Positions 10,167-19,331 of a DNA stretch of 64,000 nucleotides are shown here, in pieces (position 1 is the stretch's first letter; every line of letters starts with the position of its first letter). The notes under the pieces are model-generated. The model saw only the letters and a program-made list of their open reading frames with translations. It made no database searches and had not been told where the DNA came from. The translations under genes and the position numbers were made by a program. The DNA comes from Corticibacter populi (GTDB lineage Bacteria > Pseudomonadota > Gammaproteobacteria > Burkholderiales > Burkholderiaceae_C). The stretch spans positions 82,718-146,717 of the forward strand of contig NZ_SGWR01000004.1 of assembly GCF_004217315.1 (NCBI RefSeq), given 5' to 3'.

Positions 10167-12434
10167 ATGACGGGAATGAAGAAGCATGCGGCGAGTTCGT
10201 TGGCGTTGCTGGCGTTACTGGCTCTCCCTGCTAGCGCCCAGGTCAAGCGGACCTTCACCAATCTCAGTTTCGAATCGCCGAACCTGGTCAGCGCGGGTTG
10301 CCGCGTCTACATTCCGCAGCAGTTTGTAGAAGGCTGGAACAGCGACCATCCGAACCGGGCGGCACAGACTTCGGGGACCTGTACGGTACCTGCCGGCTTT
10401 TCCGGCGCCAGTGGCGCGATCCTGGAACTCTGGCGCGGCCCTCGCAACAACAACAGCGGCGGCGCCGTGACCGGGCGCACGGGCGCACAGTTCGCCGAAC
10501 TCAATGCCGACGCCGCATCCCGCATTTATCAGGACATTTGCCTGATCAACGGTGAGAACGTCAACTACTTCTTCAGCCATCGTGGCCGTTACAGCGCCTC
10601 GGTGCGGGATGTGATGACGATGTTGGTTGGCACCGGTGCCAACAGTGAAATCGTCACGGTCAGTACCACGAACACGGGCGCTTATGATCCTCCCGTCTCT
10701 CATCAGGGCTCGGCGCAGGCACCATCACTCTATGGCGGTGGCTGGGTGGACTATCGCGGTCAGTTCACCTATCAGGGCCCTTCAGGCCTGACCAACATCG
10801 GCTTCGAAGCCGTCAGTGCGGCAGGTGGTATCCAGCAGGGCAACTTCCTGGACGACATCCAGGTTGAGTTGGCGCCGTTTGTCGACTTTCCGCAGGTCTC
10901 CAGTTCCACGCCGGAGAGCAGTACATCGAACGTGCCGACACTGCGTGTCAATGGCACGCTGGCGGCATCGGTCACGGTGGATGTGAAAATCACGGGCGGG
11001 ACGGCGCAGTTGGGCGTCGACTACCAGTTCGCGTCGGGCGCTGTGGTCATCAATGGTGATACGCTGCGCATCACCATTCCTGCCGGCACCTACAATTGGT
11101 CGGGCACCGGCCAGTTCCCGCTGCCGATCCAGGTCATCAACAACACTGCTGTCGATGGCAACCGCAACCTGCAGTTCACCATTCAGCCTGCGCAGGCCAA
11201 CCAGTACCTGCTGGCATCGAGCAGTTCCTGCGGTGGGTCTGTCAATACGGGGTGGAACTACACCATCGCCGATGACGACGCCAGCGTGGTGGTGACCAAG
11301 GAGGTCACGTCAACAAGCCAGGTCGGCGATGATCCTGCGCTGCATGATGTGGTCTACACAATCGAGGTGAACAATCCAAGCGCTACCAATACGGCAACCT
11401 ACAGTCTGGTTGATCGGCCTGGAATGGATTCGGATGTCTCGATCACCGCGGCCAGCTATACCGTGAACGGGGGGGGTGCCAATGCGCTGTCGCCACTGAC
11501 GGGCAGTCCCATCGAGTGGACGCTGGCCAGCGGAGTGACGCTGGCCGCTGGTGCCACCAACACCTACCAACTGACTGCGCGCGTGCGCATTGCCAGGGGA
11601 GGCAGTGTCGGCAACGACGCCTGCACGGGCGCGGCTGGCAACGGTCTTTTCAATCAGGCTGAAGCCATTGTCGCGGGCGTGACGGGCGCACTGGTGGGTT
11701 CTGCCTGCACGCCAACGCCCACACCCGTGTGGGTCACGCTGGCCAAGAGCCTGGAGGGGCGTTCGGTCGCAGGCGACCAGATCGCGGTACGCATTTATGC
11801 GGGAGGCATCCAGCGGGCCGAGGTGCAGACAAGCGGCACATCGGTGCCGCAGACGGTCAGCACCGTCGTGCAGGTGTTCCAGCCAGGCAGTTTGATCGGC
11901 TTTGGTGATGTCGTCGGCCCCAATGGCAGTTTCGCCAGCGGGGCGCATTCGCCTGCGGCCTATGATGTGGCCATTGCCTGCAGCAACGCGAACACTGGCT
12001 CGGCCACGGTGTTGCCCAGCGGAGCAGGCACTGACGAAGGGACGCGCCAGTTCTGGGGACAATTCGGAACGCACGCCGGTGATGACATCAGCTGCATGAT
12101 CACCAACAAACTGCCGACGGCGGATCTGTCGATCGTGAAGACGGTCAGTTCGTCTGCCGCACCAGTCGGAGGCACGGTGACTTTCAAGCTGGTGGTTGCC
12201 AATGCCGGGCCGGCCAATGCGAGCAATGTGGTGGTGAGGGATCCGGCTGTCGATGGACTGGACTGCGTGGCGGCACCTGCCTGCAGCGTGCTTGACGGTG
12301 CTGCGGCATGCCCTGCCAGTCCCAGCATCGATGCTTTGCAGGGGGCCACCGGCTTGGTCATCCCGGCTATGAATGCGGGTGGCAGTGTTGAGTTGACGTT
12401 GGTCTGCACGGTGACCGCGCCGACGACGCCCTGA
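10167..12434 (+). CDS. Exported Calx-beta/DUF11-domain protein
   Basis: This 755-residue protein has a short Sec signal peptide cleaved after L-P-A-S-A near residue 25; the ATG at 10176 is an alternative start. Residues about 28-235 resemble the N-terminal beta-sandwich module of the other exported proteins. Residues about 245-370 carry features of a Calx-beta domain (TPESS start, GVDYQF, TIADDDA end). Two DUF11-like regions follow. The extreme C-terminus repeats the shared module with conserved GLDC, ACS, ACP and LVCT cysteines. It closes the surface locus and is followed by a strong hairpin. Its partner and ligand are unknown. Confidence 0.7.
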   Translation: MTGMKKHAASSLALLALLALPASAQVKRTFTNLSFESPNLVSAGCRVYIPQQFVEGWNSDHPNRAAQTSGTCTVPAGFSGASGAILELWRGPRNNNSGGAVTGRTGAQFAELNADAASRIYQDICLINGENVNYFFSHRGRYSASVRDVMTMLVGTGANSEIVTVSTTNTGAYDPPVSHQGSAQAPSLYGGGWVDYRGQFTYQGPSGLTNIGFEAVSAAGGIQQGNFLDDIQVELAPFVDFPQVSSSTPESSTSNVPTLRVNGTLAASVTVDVKITGGTAQLGVDYQFASGAVVINGDTLRITIPAGTYNWSGTGQFPLPIQVINNTAVDGNRNLQFTIQPAQANQYLLASSSSCGGSVNTGWNYTIADDDASVVVTKEVTSTSQVGDDPALHDVVYTIEVNNPSATNTATYSLVDRPGMDSDVSITAASYTVNGGGANALSPLTGSPIEWTLASGVTLAAGATNTYQLTARVRIARGGSVGNDACTGAAGNGLFNQAEAIVAGVTGALVGSACTPTPTPVWVTLAKSLEGRSVAGDQIAVRIYAGGIQRAEVQTSGTSVPQTVSTVVQVFQPGSLIGFGDVVGPNGSFASGAHSPAAYDVAIACSNANTGSATVLPSGAGTDEGTRQFWGQFGTHAGDDISCMITNKLPTADLSIVKTVSSSAAPVGGTVTFKLVVANAGPANASNVVVRDPAVDGLDCVAAPACSVLDGAAACPASPSIDALQGATGLVIPAMNAGGSVELTLVCTVTAPTTP

Positions 12435-12446
12435 GTCCGGCAGCAT

Positions 12447-12489
12447 GCCAATGCAACAGGCCGCCATGCAGGCGGCCTGTTGCATTGGC
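12447..12489 (+). terminator. 19-bp perfect hairpin after the DUF11 locus
   Basis: The arm at 12447-12465 is the exact reverse complement of 12471-12489, with the loop ATGCA between. It begins 12 bases after the stop of the last DUF11 gene. There is no T-run on either side, so it may be a Rho-assisted or bidirectional terminator, or an mRNA 3'-end stabiliser, between the plus-strand locus and the minus-strand RND operon. Confidence 0.6.
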
Positions 12490-12633
12490 GCGGTTCTCAG
12501 CTCAGGTGCGGGAGTCGCGGTGCCCGGCAATGCCTGCCTCATCTTCCTTCGGCGTCTTGCGCTCGCTCGGACAGACCAGGGCGTGTGGCCGAGCAGGGAT
12601 CCGGCGGCGCGCGGGCGGGCAGTCTGCCATGGC

Positions 12634-15600
12634 TCAGCCTGCCCGGGCCGTCTCACCTTCCTGCGGCCGCCGCACCCGGAACCAGGCCGCATACATGGCC
12701 GGCAGCGCCAGCAGGGTCAGCACGGTGGCGACCAGCAGCCCGCCCATGATGGAGATGGCCATCGGGCCCCAGAACACGTTGCGCGAGAGCGGGATCATGG
12801 CCAGCACGGCGGCGGCGGCTGTCAGCGCAATCGGGCGCAGGCGGTGCATGGCGGCGTCGAGGATGGCATCCCAGGCGGGTACGCCGTCGGCGCGCTCCAT
12901 CTCGATCTGGTCGATCAGGATCACCGCGTTGCGCTGGATCATGCCCATCAGCGCGATCACGCCCAGCAGCGCCACGAAGCCGAAAGGCTTGCCGCTGATG
13001 AGCAGCGCGGCGGCCACCCCGGTAATACCCAACGGGCCGGTGAGGAAGACCAGCATGGCGCGCGCGAAGCTCTTGAGCTGGATCACCAGCAGTGTGAAGA
13101 CGATGAAAATCATCAGCGGCACGCCGGCGGCGATGGAGGCGGCGCCCTTGGCGCTTTCCTCCACGGCACCGGCCACCTCGATGCGGTAGTCGGTTTCGCC
13201 GTTGGCATGCCACTGGCGCTCGAGCTCGCGCAGCCTGGGCAGCACGGCATCGGTGACGGTGGCGCCCTGCACGCCCTCGACCACGTCGCCCTGCACGGTG
13301 ATGGTGTAGTCACGGCGGCTGCGCCACATCACGCCGGGCTCCCAGGCCATCTCGGCGGTGGCGATCTGCGAGAGCGGGATGCTGCCGCCCAGGGCGGTGT
13401 TGATGTAGGCATTGCCCAGGTCGGTGAGGGTTTCGCGCTCGTCCAGTGGCGGGCGCAGCATGATGCTGATGAGCTTGTCGCCCTCGCGGTATTGGCCGAT
13501 GGCCTCGCCTTCGAGGATCATGTTCATGCCGCGCGCGATGGCCTGGCTGTTCACGCCCAGTGCCAGCGCCTTGTCCTGATCGATCGAGAGGCGCAGTGTC
13601 TTGACCGGCTCGTTCCAGTTGTCGTTGACGCCGCGCATGCTGGGATGCTCGGCCAGGATGGCCTTGACGGCGTCGGCGCGCTCGCGCAGCAGTTGCGGAT
13701 CGGAGCCGACCACGCGGAACTGCACGGGGTAGGGTACGGGCGGCCCCATGGGCAGCAGCTTGACGCGGGTGCGCACTTCGGGGAAGTGCTCGGCCAGGTA
13801 TTGCGGCAGTGTGTCGAGCAGGGTGTTGCGCTCGGCCAGCGAATGCGGCTGCAGGATGAATTGGGCGACGTTGGTCTGCGGGAATATCTGGTCGAGCGGC
13901 AGGTAAAAGCGCGGCACGCCCGAGCCGACCCAGGTGGCGACGTTGTCGATTTCGTCCATGTGCATGAAGGCGCGTTCGGCACGCTCGGCCACGTCTTCGA
14001 TGGCCTGGAAAGAGGCGCCTTCGGGCAGCCAGACGTCCACCATGATCTCCGGGCGGCTCGAATCGGGGAAGAACTGCTGCTGCACCCGCGTCATGCCGAA
14101 CAGGCCGGCGAGGAAGAGCAGCAGCGTCAGGCCGATGGTGAGCCAGCGGTGCTGCACGCACCAGTCCACGGCGCGGCGGAAGCGCTGGTAGAAGGGCGTG
14201 TCGTAGACGTCATGCATGCCATTCGGTGCGGGGGCGCCCGCACTTGTCCCTGCCCCCACCCTCGCCTCTGCTCCTGGTTGCGGGGACTGCGGGGATGGCA
14301 CTGGCGGGTCGGGCAGCTCCAGCGAGGCCAGCGTGTCCGGCGGGGCGTTGGGAATCTCGGCGGCATGCGCCGGTTTTTTCAGCAGCAGCACGCCCAGGTA
14401 GGGCACGAAGTAAACCGAGACGATCCACGATAGCAGCAGTGCCACCACCGTCACGCCGAAGATCGCAAAGGTGTACTCCCCCGTCATCGACTTGGCGATG
14501 CCGATGGGCAGGAAGCCCGCGGCGGTGATCAGCGTGCCCGTCAGCATGGGCTTGGCGGTGATGTCGTAGGCGAAGCAGGCCGAGCGGAACTTGCCGTAGC
14601 CTTCCTCCATCTTGCGCACCATCATCTCGACGGCGATGATGGCATCGTCCACCAGCAGGCCCAGCGCGATGATCAGCGAGCCCAGCGAAATCTTGTGCAG
14701 GCCGATGCCCCAGTACATCATGGCCAGGAAGGTCAGCGAGAGCACCAGCGGAATGGTGATGGCCACCACCATGCCGGGCCGCACGTCCAGCGTGTAGCGG
14801 CGCCATGGCGGGTTGTTGCCGGCACGCTTGTGCAGGCCGAGACTGAGAAAACTCACGGCCAGCACGATGACCACCGCCTCGATCAGCACTTTGACGAAGT
14901 CATTGACGGCAGTCGTCACGGCCTTGGGCTGGTCCTGCACATTGGTCAGCTGCATGCCGGCCGGCAGCGTCTGGCCGAGCGCATTGGCCTCGGCATGCAG
15001 CGCCTTGCCCAGCGCGACGATGTCACCACCCTTGGCCATCGAAATGCCCAGCGCGATGACCGGCTGGCCCTGGAAGCGCACCTTTACCGAAGGTGGATCG
15101 ACATAGCCACGCCGGACCTCGGCAATGTCGCCCAGCCGCAGTTGCTGGCCACCAGCGGCGCGGATGGGCATGGCTCGCAAATCCTCGATGGCGCCGAACT
15201 GCCCCTCCACGCGGATCAGCACCTGCTCGCCAGGCCCTTGCACGGCACCGGCGGCGGCCACGGCGTTCTGCTGGCCGAGTTGGGCCAGCACCTCGTTCAT
15301 GTTCAGGCCCAGCTGGGAGAGGCGCCCCTGCGGGGCCTCGATGTAGATGCGTTCGTCCTGCTCGCCGAACAGCTCGATCTTGGCGACGTCCGGCACGCGC
15401 AGCAGGCGCTGGCGGACGTCCTCGGCCGCGTCCTTGAGTTCGGCGTAGCTGTAGCCCTCGCCCGAGAGCGCGTAGATCACCCCGTACACATCGCCGAAGT
15501 CATCGACGAAGAACGGCCCCTGCACGCCTGACGGCAGCTCGTAGGCCATGTCGCCGATCTTCTTGCGCACCGTGTACCAGAGCTGCGGCACCTCGGCTGG

Positions 15601-15927
15601 CGGGCTTTGTTCGGCGAGCTGGAAGATGATGAGCGATTCGCCCGGCTTGGAGTAGCTGTCGATCTTGTCGGCATAGGGCACCTCCTGCAACGTGCGCTCG
15701 AGCCGGCTGGTGACCTGCTCGGCCACCTGCTCGGCGGTAGCCCCCGGCCAGAAGGTGCGCACCACCATGGCGCGGAAGGTGAAGGGCGGATCCTCGTCCT
15801 GCCCGAGCTGGAAATAGGCGAAGAAGCCCAGCACCATCAGCGCCACCAGCAGGTAGCGTGTGAGCGCCGGGTGCTCCAGTGCCCAGCGCGAGATGTTGTG
15901 CCGCGAAATGGGCGGGTTGGCACTCAT
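12634..15927 (-). CDS. RND efflux transporter permease (AcrB/HAE family)
   Basis: The 1097-residue length is normal for an inner-membrane RND pump. The N-terminus has the usual first helix, followed by a periplasmic porter domain, and two sets of membrane helices flank two large periplasmic loops. The acidic pair LLVDDAII near residue 427 matches the proton-relay aspartates of TM4. A Pro/Ala-rich stretch of about 50 residues (roughly bases 14190-14370) lengthens the cytoplasmic loop between the two halves. The start ATG overlaps the adaptor stop by four bases (ATGA), so both are one operon. No outer-membrane factor gene is next to it, so a TolC-like partner must come from elsewhere. The substrate cannot be read from sequence. 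Confidence 0.93.
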   Translation of the reverse strand: MSANPPISRHNISRWALEHPALTRYLLVALMVLGFFAYFQLGQDEDPPFTFRAMVVRTFWPGATAEQVAEQVTSRLERTLQEVPYADKIDSYSKPGESLIIFQLAEQSPPAEVPQLWYTVRKKIGDMAYELPSGVQGPFFVDDFGDVYGVIYALSGEGYSYAELKDAAEDVRQRLLRVPDVAKIELFGEQDERIYIEAPQGRLSQLGLNMNEVLAQLGQQNAVAAAGAVQGPGEQVLIRVEGQFGAIEDLRAMPIRAAGGQQLRLGDIAEVRRGYVDPPSVKVRFQGQPVIALGISMAKGGDIVALGKALHAEANALGQTLPAGMQLTNVQDQPKAVTTAVNDFVKVLIEAVVIVLAVSFLSLGLHKRAGNNPPWRRYTLDVRPGMVVAITIPLVLSLTFLAMMYWGIGLHKISLGSLIIALGLLVDDAIIAVEMMVRKMEEGYGKFRSACFAYDITAKPMLTGTLITAAGFLPIGIAKSMTGEYTFAIFGVTVVALLLSWIVSVYFVPYLGVLLLKKPAHAAEIPNAPPDTLASLELPDPPVPSPQSPQPGAEARVGAGTSAGAPAPNGMHDVYDTPFYQRFRRAVDWCVQHRWLTIGLTLLLFLAGLFGMTRVQQQFFPDSSRPEIMVDVWLPEGASFQAIEDVAERAERAFMHMDEIDNVATWVGSGVPRFYLPLDQIFPQTNVAQFILQPHSLAERNTLLDTLPQYLAEHFPEVRTRVKLLPMGPPVPYPVQFRVVGSDPQLLRERADAVKAILAEHPSMRGVNDNWNEPVKTLRLSIDQDKALALGVNSQAIARGMNMILEGEAIGQYREGDKLISIMLRPPLDERETLTDLGNAYINTALGGSIPLSQIATAEMAWEPGVMWRSRRDYTITVQGDVVEGVQGATVTDAVLPRLRELERQWHANGETDYRIEVAGAVEESAKGAASIAAGVPLMIFIVFTLLVIQLKSFARAMLVFLTGPLGITGVAAALLISGKPFGFVALLGVIALMGMIQRNAVILIDQIEMERADGVPAWDAILDAAMHRLRPIALTAAAAVLAMIPLSRNVFWGPMAISIMGGLLVATVLTLLALPAMYAAWFRVRRPQEGETARAG

Positions 15928-17174
15928 GACGCAGATCCCTCGGCCTTGGCGGGCATGGCGGGGGCAGCTGCATTGCCCGTTGCCGAACCGGGACCGGTGG
16001 CATCGCCTGGCGTATCTGGCGGTACCGGGCTGCGGTAGACCGTGACCTTCTCGCCATCCTGCAGCACGTGCACGCCGGCTGTCACCACCTGGTCACCGGG
16101 CTGCAGACCGCTGTTGACGATCCAGTCGTTGCGGTCGGCGTCACCGAGTGCCACCGCGCGATGCTTGACTGTGCCGCTGGCCGCGTCATACACCCAGACG
16201 GCGTTGCCGCCCTGCGCGTCGCGCCGGATGGCCGTGCTGGGCAGGCGGATCACCTGCGCGGCAGCCGCTGCCTGAGGCCAATCCACCGTCACCGTGGCAC
16301 CCAGCGGGGGCTGAGGCTCGGTGAGTATCTCCACCTTCACGCCGAAAGTGCGGGTGGCCGCATCGGCACTGCCAGCAATTTCGCGCACGCGCGCGGGCTG
16401 GCGGCTGGCCTGATCGGCCCAGGCCCGCACGGTGACCTGCTGGCCCACCTGTACCTGAGCCAGCCGCTGCTCGGGCACCGCAAAGCTCACGTCGCGGGCG
16501 CCATCGAAGGCCAGCCGCACCACCGGCGCGCCAGCCGCCACCACCTGGCCGGGCTCGGCCAGCGTGGCGGTGACGATCGCATCGGCATCGGCCACCAGGC
16601 GGGTGTAGTCGGCCTGGTTGCCCTGTGTGGCCAACTGGGCGCGAGCCTCTTCCACGCGCGATTCGGCCGCCTTCAACGCGGCAACGCGCCGGTCCAGCTC
16701 GGCGGCGCTGATGAAGTTCTGCGCGCGCAGCTCGCGGTAGCGCTGCACATCGGCGGCCTGCAGGTCGCGGTCGGTGGTGGCCGCGCGCCATTGCGCCTGC
16801 GCAGCGGCGGCGGCGAGCTGGTAATCGGTCGGGTCGAGTTGTGCCAGCAGTTGGCCCTTGCGCACCGCCTGGCCTTCGGTCACCGGGCGGCTCAGCAGCT
16901 TGCCGGCCACCCGAAAGCCCAGCGCCGTCTCGCTGCGCGCGGTGACCACCCCGGCATACTGGATGCTGGCCTGGTGCGCGGCCTCGCCCACCGTCATCAG
17001 CTTGACGGCGCGCACCGGTGTGGCCGGAGGCTGGGGTTTGGAGCAGGCCGCCAGCGTCAGCGCCGCGGCCAGCAGTGCCAGGCGGGCAAGCTGGGCCGGA
17101 TGCCAGCCACCCTGGCGGCAGGCGGTCGGCCGATGGCCTGATGAAGGGGATGGAACAGCAGTGGTTCGCAGCAT
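15924..17174 (-). CDS. RND efflux periplasmic adaptor lipoprotein (HlyD/MFP family)
   Basis: This 416-residue adaptor starts at the ATG at 17174; an upstream in-frame extension lacks signal features. A signal peptide ends in a lipobox, L-T-L-A-A-C with Cys 44, so the protein should be lipid-anchored to the inner membrane facing the periplasm. Next come a biotinyl-lipoyl half-motif (FRVAGKLLSR), an alpha-helical hairpin rich in Ala/Glu/Arg, a second lipoyl half (DAIVTATLAEPGQVV) and beta-barrel/membrane-proximal domains. It links the RND pump to an outer-membrane channel. It lies upstream of the pump in the same operon. Confidence 0.93.
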   Translation of the reverse strand: MLRTTAVPSPSSGHRPTACRQGGWHPAQLARLALLAAALTLAACSKPQPPATPVRAVKLMTVGEAAHQASIQYAGVVTARSETALGFRVAGKLLSRPVTEGQAVRKGQLLAQLDPTDYQLAAAAAQAQWRAATTDRDLQAADVQRYRELRAQNFISAAELDRRVAALKAAESRVEEARAQLATQGNQADYTRLVADADAIVTATLAEPGQVVAAGAPVVRLAFDGARDVSFAVPEQRLAQVQVGQQVTVRAWADQASRQPARVREIAGSADAATRTFGVKVEILTEPQPPLGATVTVDWPQAAAAAQVIRLPSTAIRRDAQGGNAVWVYDAASGTVKHRAVALGDADRNDWIVNSGLQPGDQVVTAGVHVLQDGEKVTVYRSPVPPDTPGDATGPGSATGNAAAPAMPAKAEGSAS

Positions 17175-17410
17175 ATGGCGCTCAAGCAGAAAGTCGGGAG
17201 GGCAGCCCGTGCCACGATGATGGCACAGGCATGCCCGCATGCGGTTGCCATGGATTCAGCCGGTTCACCGGCATGGCGTCATGATCGGGTGACAGGCGGC
17301 GTGCCGCCAAACAAGCAGTGCCATTGTGGCGGATTTTGCGGCAATCAGGGCCAGGCACAGGCATCACTCTGGCGCGCAGATCCTGAGCGGGCCCCGCGCA
17401 GGTTCTAATA

Positions 17411-18286
17411 ATGCGCATGGCATCCGAGCACACCGACACCCCTCAGCCCATCGGCCACTACGAGAACTTCCCGGTGGCCTCATGGCTCTGTCCGCCGCAT
17501 CTGCGCGCGCCCATTGCCGCCATCTACCACTTCGCTCGCACGGCCGATGACTTGGCTGATGAAGGCCAGGCCAGCGCCGCCGAGCGCTTGCGCAGCCTGC
17601 ACCTGTTTCGGCAATGCCTGTGGCAGCAGGCCACGCCGCAGGCCCAATGGCAAGCATTGTTCGAAGCGCTGCACCGACAGGTGCAGCGCTTCGGACTGCC
17701 GATGGACAGCCTGGATGCATTGCTCGATGCCTTCGAGCAGGACGTGCGCAAGACCGCTGCTGGTGAAGGCTATGCCGATCGTGCCGAGCTGCTCGAATAC
17801 TGCCGGCGCTCGGCCAATCCGGTGGGCCGGCTGCTGCTGCATCTCTACGGCACGCAGGGCGGCGCGGCGCTGCAACAAAGCGATGCGATCTGCACGGCCT
17901 TGCAGCTCATCAATTTCTGGCAGGACCTGCGGCAGGACATCCCGCGTGGCCGCTGGTACATCCCCGAGGCGGACCTGCAAGCTTTCGGGATCACCCGCGA
18001 GATGCAGCGCCAAGCCATCGCGCAGAACCATCAATCCCCCGCGCTGACGGCGCTGTTGCGCCAGCAGGTGCAGTGGGCGCGGGACTGCATGGCAGAGGGC
18101 CTGGCCTTGCCCGCGCAATTGCCCGGCCGAGCCGGCTGGGAGCTGCGCCTGGTGGTCCAGGGCGGCCTGCGGGTGCTCGGGCGCATCGAGCGCGGCGGTT
18201 TCGACAGCTATGTGCGGCGTCCCCGCCTGGGCTGGGCCGACTGGCTGGTGGTGGGTGGCAAAAGCCTGACGATGCGGTGGCGTTGA
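17411..18286 (+). CDS. hpnC: Squalene/phytoene synthase family, HpnC type
   Basis: The 291-residue trans-isoprenyl synthase carries both Asp-rich motifs: DDLAD at 46-50 and DLRQD at 172-176 after the INFWQ segment. These bind diphosphate through Mg ions. The sequence fits HpnC, which converts presqualene diphosphate to hydroxysqualene in bacterial squalene and hopanoid formation. HpnD and HpnE, its usual neighbours, are not next to it. The gene is divergent from the RND operon and is followed by a hairpin that serves the convergent csbD-like gene. Confidence 0.85.
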   Translation: MRMASEHTDTPQPIGHYENFPVASWLCPPHLRAPIAAIYHFARTADDLADEGQASAAERLRSLHLFRQCLWQQATPQAQWQALFEALHRQVQRFGLPMDSLDALLDAFEQDVRKTAAGEGYADRAELLEYCRRSANPVGRLLLHLYGTQGGAALQQSDAICTALQLINFWQDLRQDIPRGRWYIPEADLQAFGITREMQRQAIAQNHQSPALTALLRQQVQWARDCMAEGLALPAQLPGRAGWELRLVVQGGLRVLGRIERGGFDSYVRRPRLGWADWLVVGGKSLTMRWR

Positions 18287-18317
18287 CCGAGACCGGGTGC
18301 CCAAGTGGCGGGACACG

Positions 18318-18340
18318 AAAAGGCTGCCTCGCAGGCAGCC
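18318..18340 (-). terminator. Intrinsic terminator of the csbD-like gene
   Basis: GGCTGCCT (18322-18329) pairs with AGGCAGCC (18333-18340) around a three-base loop. Read on the minus strand, the stem is followed by TTTT. It lies 42 bases past the csbD-like stop and may also stop read-through from hpnC. Confidence 0.75.
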
Positions 18341-18381
18341 ATTGCTCAGTCAGGCCCTGTGCAAAGGGGCCGCAGACTGAC

Positions 18382-18597
18382 TCAGTACCAGTGGATATCG
18401 GGGTTCTTCTTTTGCCACTCGTCGAGCTGCTTCTCGGCCTCGGCCTTGGCGATGCCCTGGCGCTCCTGGATCTTGCCCAGCAACTGGTCGCGCTTGCCGG
18501 CGATCACGTCCAGATCGTCATCGGTGATCTTGCCCCATTGTTCCTTGATCTTGCCCTTGAACTGTTTCCAGTTGCCTTCGATTTGGTCCTTGTTCAT
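18382..18597 (-). CDS. CsbD family stress-associated protein
   Basis: This 71-residue hydrophilic protein starts MNKDQIEGNWKQ and has the CsbD signature of Trp/Gly/Lys-rich repeats (GKIKEQWGKITDDDL, then GKRDQLLGKIQER). The start at 18597 is supported by an AAGGAGAT ribosome site five to twelve bases upstream. CsbD-like proteins are commonly induced by general stress, but the biochemical role is unknown. It stands alone with its own terminator. Confidence 0.92.
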   Translation of the reverse strand: MNKDQIEGNWKQFKGKIKEQWGKITDDDLDVIAGKRDQLLGKIQERQGIAKAEAEKQLDEWQKKNPDIHWY

Positions 18598-18829
18598 GCC
18601 AATCTCCTTGGTGGTTGATGAAAGTGCATGGCTCCATGGTAGGGCGCAGCCCGCGGCACGGCTATCGGACGCCTTCGCCATGGCCTGCGGTCATCGGACT
18701 ACAGTTGTAGGAGAGGGGTGACAGGGCGTATGGAGCAGGTGTGGCCCGATGGTATCGGGATGGCCATGACGCCGAGCGTCGTTTAAGATGGTTTGCACTA
18801 TCCCATCGTTGGTACATGAAGGAGATCCC

Positions 18830-19213
18830 ATGACTGCAACGAATGCACTCTCCACACAACTTCGTCGGCTTGGGGTGGTCACAATGATGGCCGCTACGTC
18901 GCCCGCAGCGGTGTTGGCCCAGTACGCGCCGGTGGATCCCATGCCCGCTGGCCAAGCCGCCATGAGCGTGATGTCGAACAAGTTGTCCGGTGACATCGCC
19001 AGCGGCAAGCGGACATCGGGCACGGCCGTTTCCAGCCGCTGTTTTGCAGACTCAGGCCCGGGACCGGAACGCCGCGCCATGGAAGCCGAATACGCCAAGC
19101 GCTTGAGTGCCAGCGGCAAGCCGGCTGCGGATGCATGGAAGGCCGAGCATGGCAAGGCTTATCGCGCCAACCTGGTCGCGGCTGGGAAGTGCCCGGCGAG
19201 CGTGGTGCAGTAA
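18830..19213 (+). CDS. Small exported protein, unknown function
   Basis: I chose the ATG at 18830 because AAGGAGAT sits four bases upstream (18819-18826); the result is 127 residues. An N-terminal hydrophobic segment ends with A-V-L-A-Q near residue 31, consistent with a Sec signal peptide. The mature part is hydrophilic, with a cysteine near residue 71 and a second near residue 120 that could form a disulfide. I recognise no domain. It is monocistronic and a periplasmic location is inferred. Confidence 0.65.
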   Translation: MTATNALSTQLRRLGVVTMMAATSPAAVLAQYAPVDPMPAGQAAMSVMSNKLSGDIASGKRTSGTAVSSRCFADSGPGPERRAMEAEYAKRLSASGKPAADAWKAEHGKAYRANLVAAGKCPASVVQ

Positions 19214-19331
19214 GCCCATAAAGACCTTGGGCTGCAGGGTCCACGCGGAATGGGGTTTTGCGCGTCGCAGCGACGGAGACTCCAGGGGACGCTGCGGGAC
19301 TTCACGAGACTACGCGAGTGCCCCAGACGAC

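Noticed and set aside
12445-14433. 662-residue open frame antisense to the RND permease
   Set aside because: The opposite strand encodes an unmistakable RND pump; this frame starts inside the hairpin and has repetitive His/Gly/Asp composition typical of shadows.
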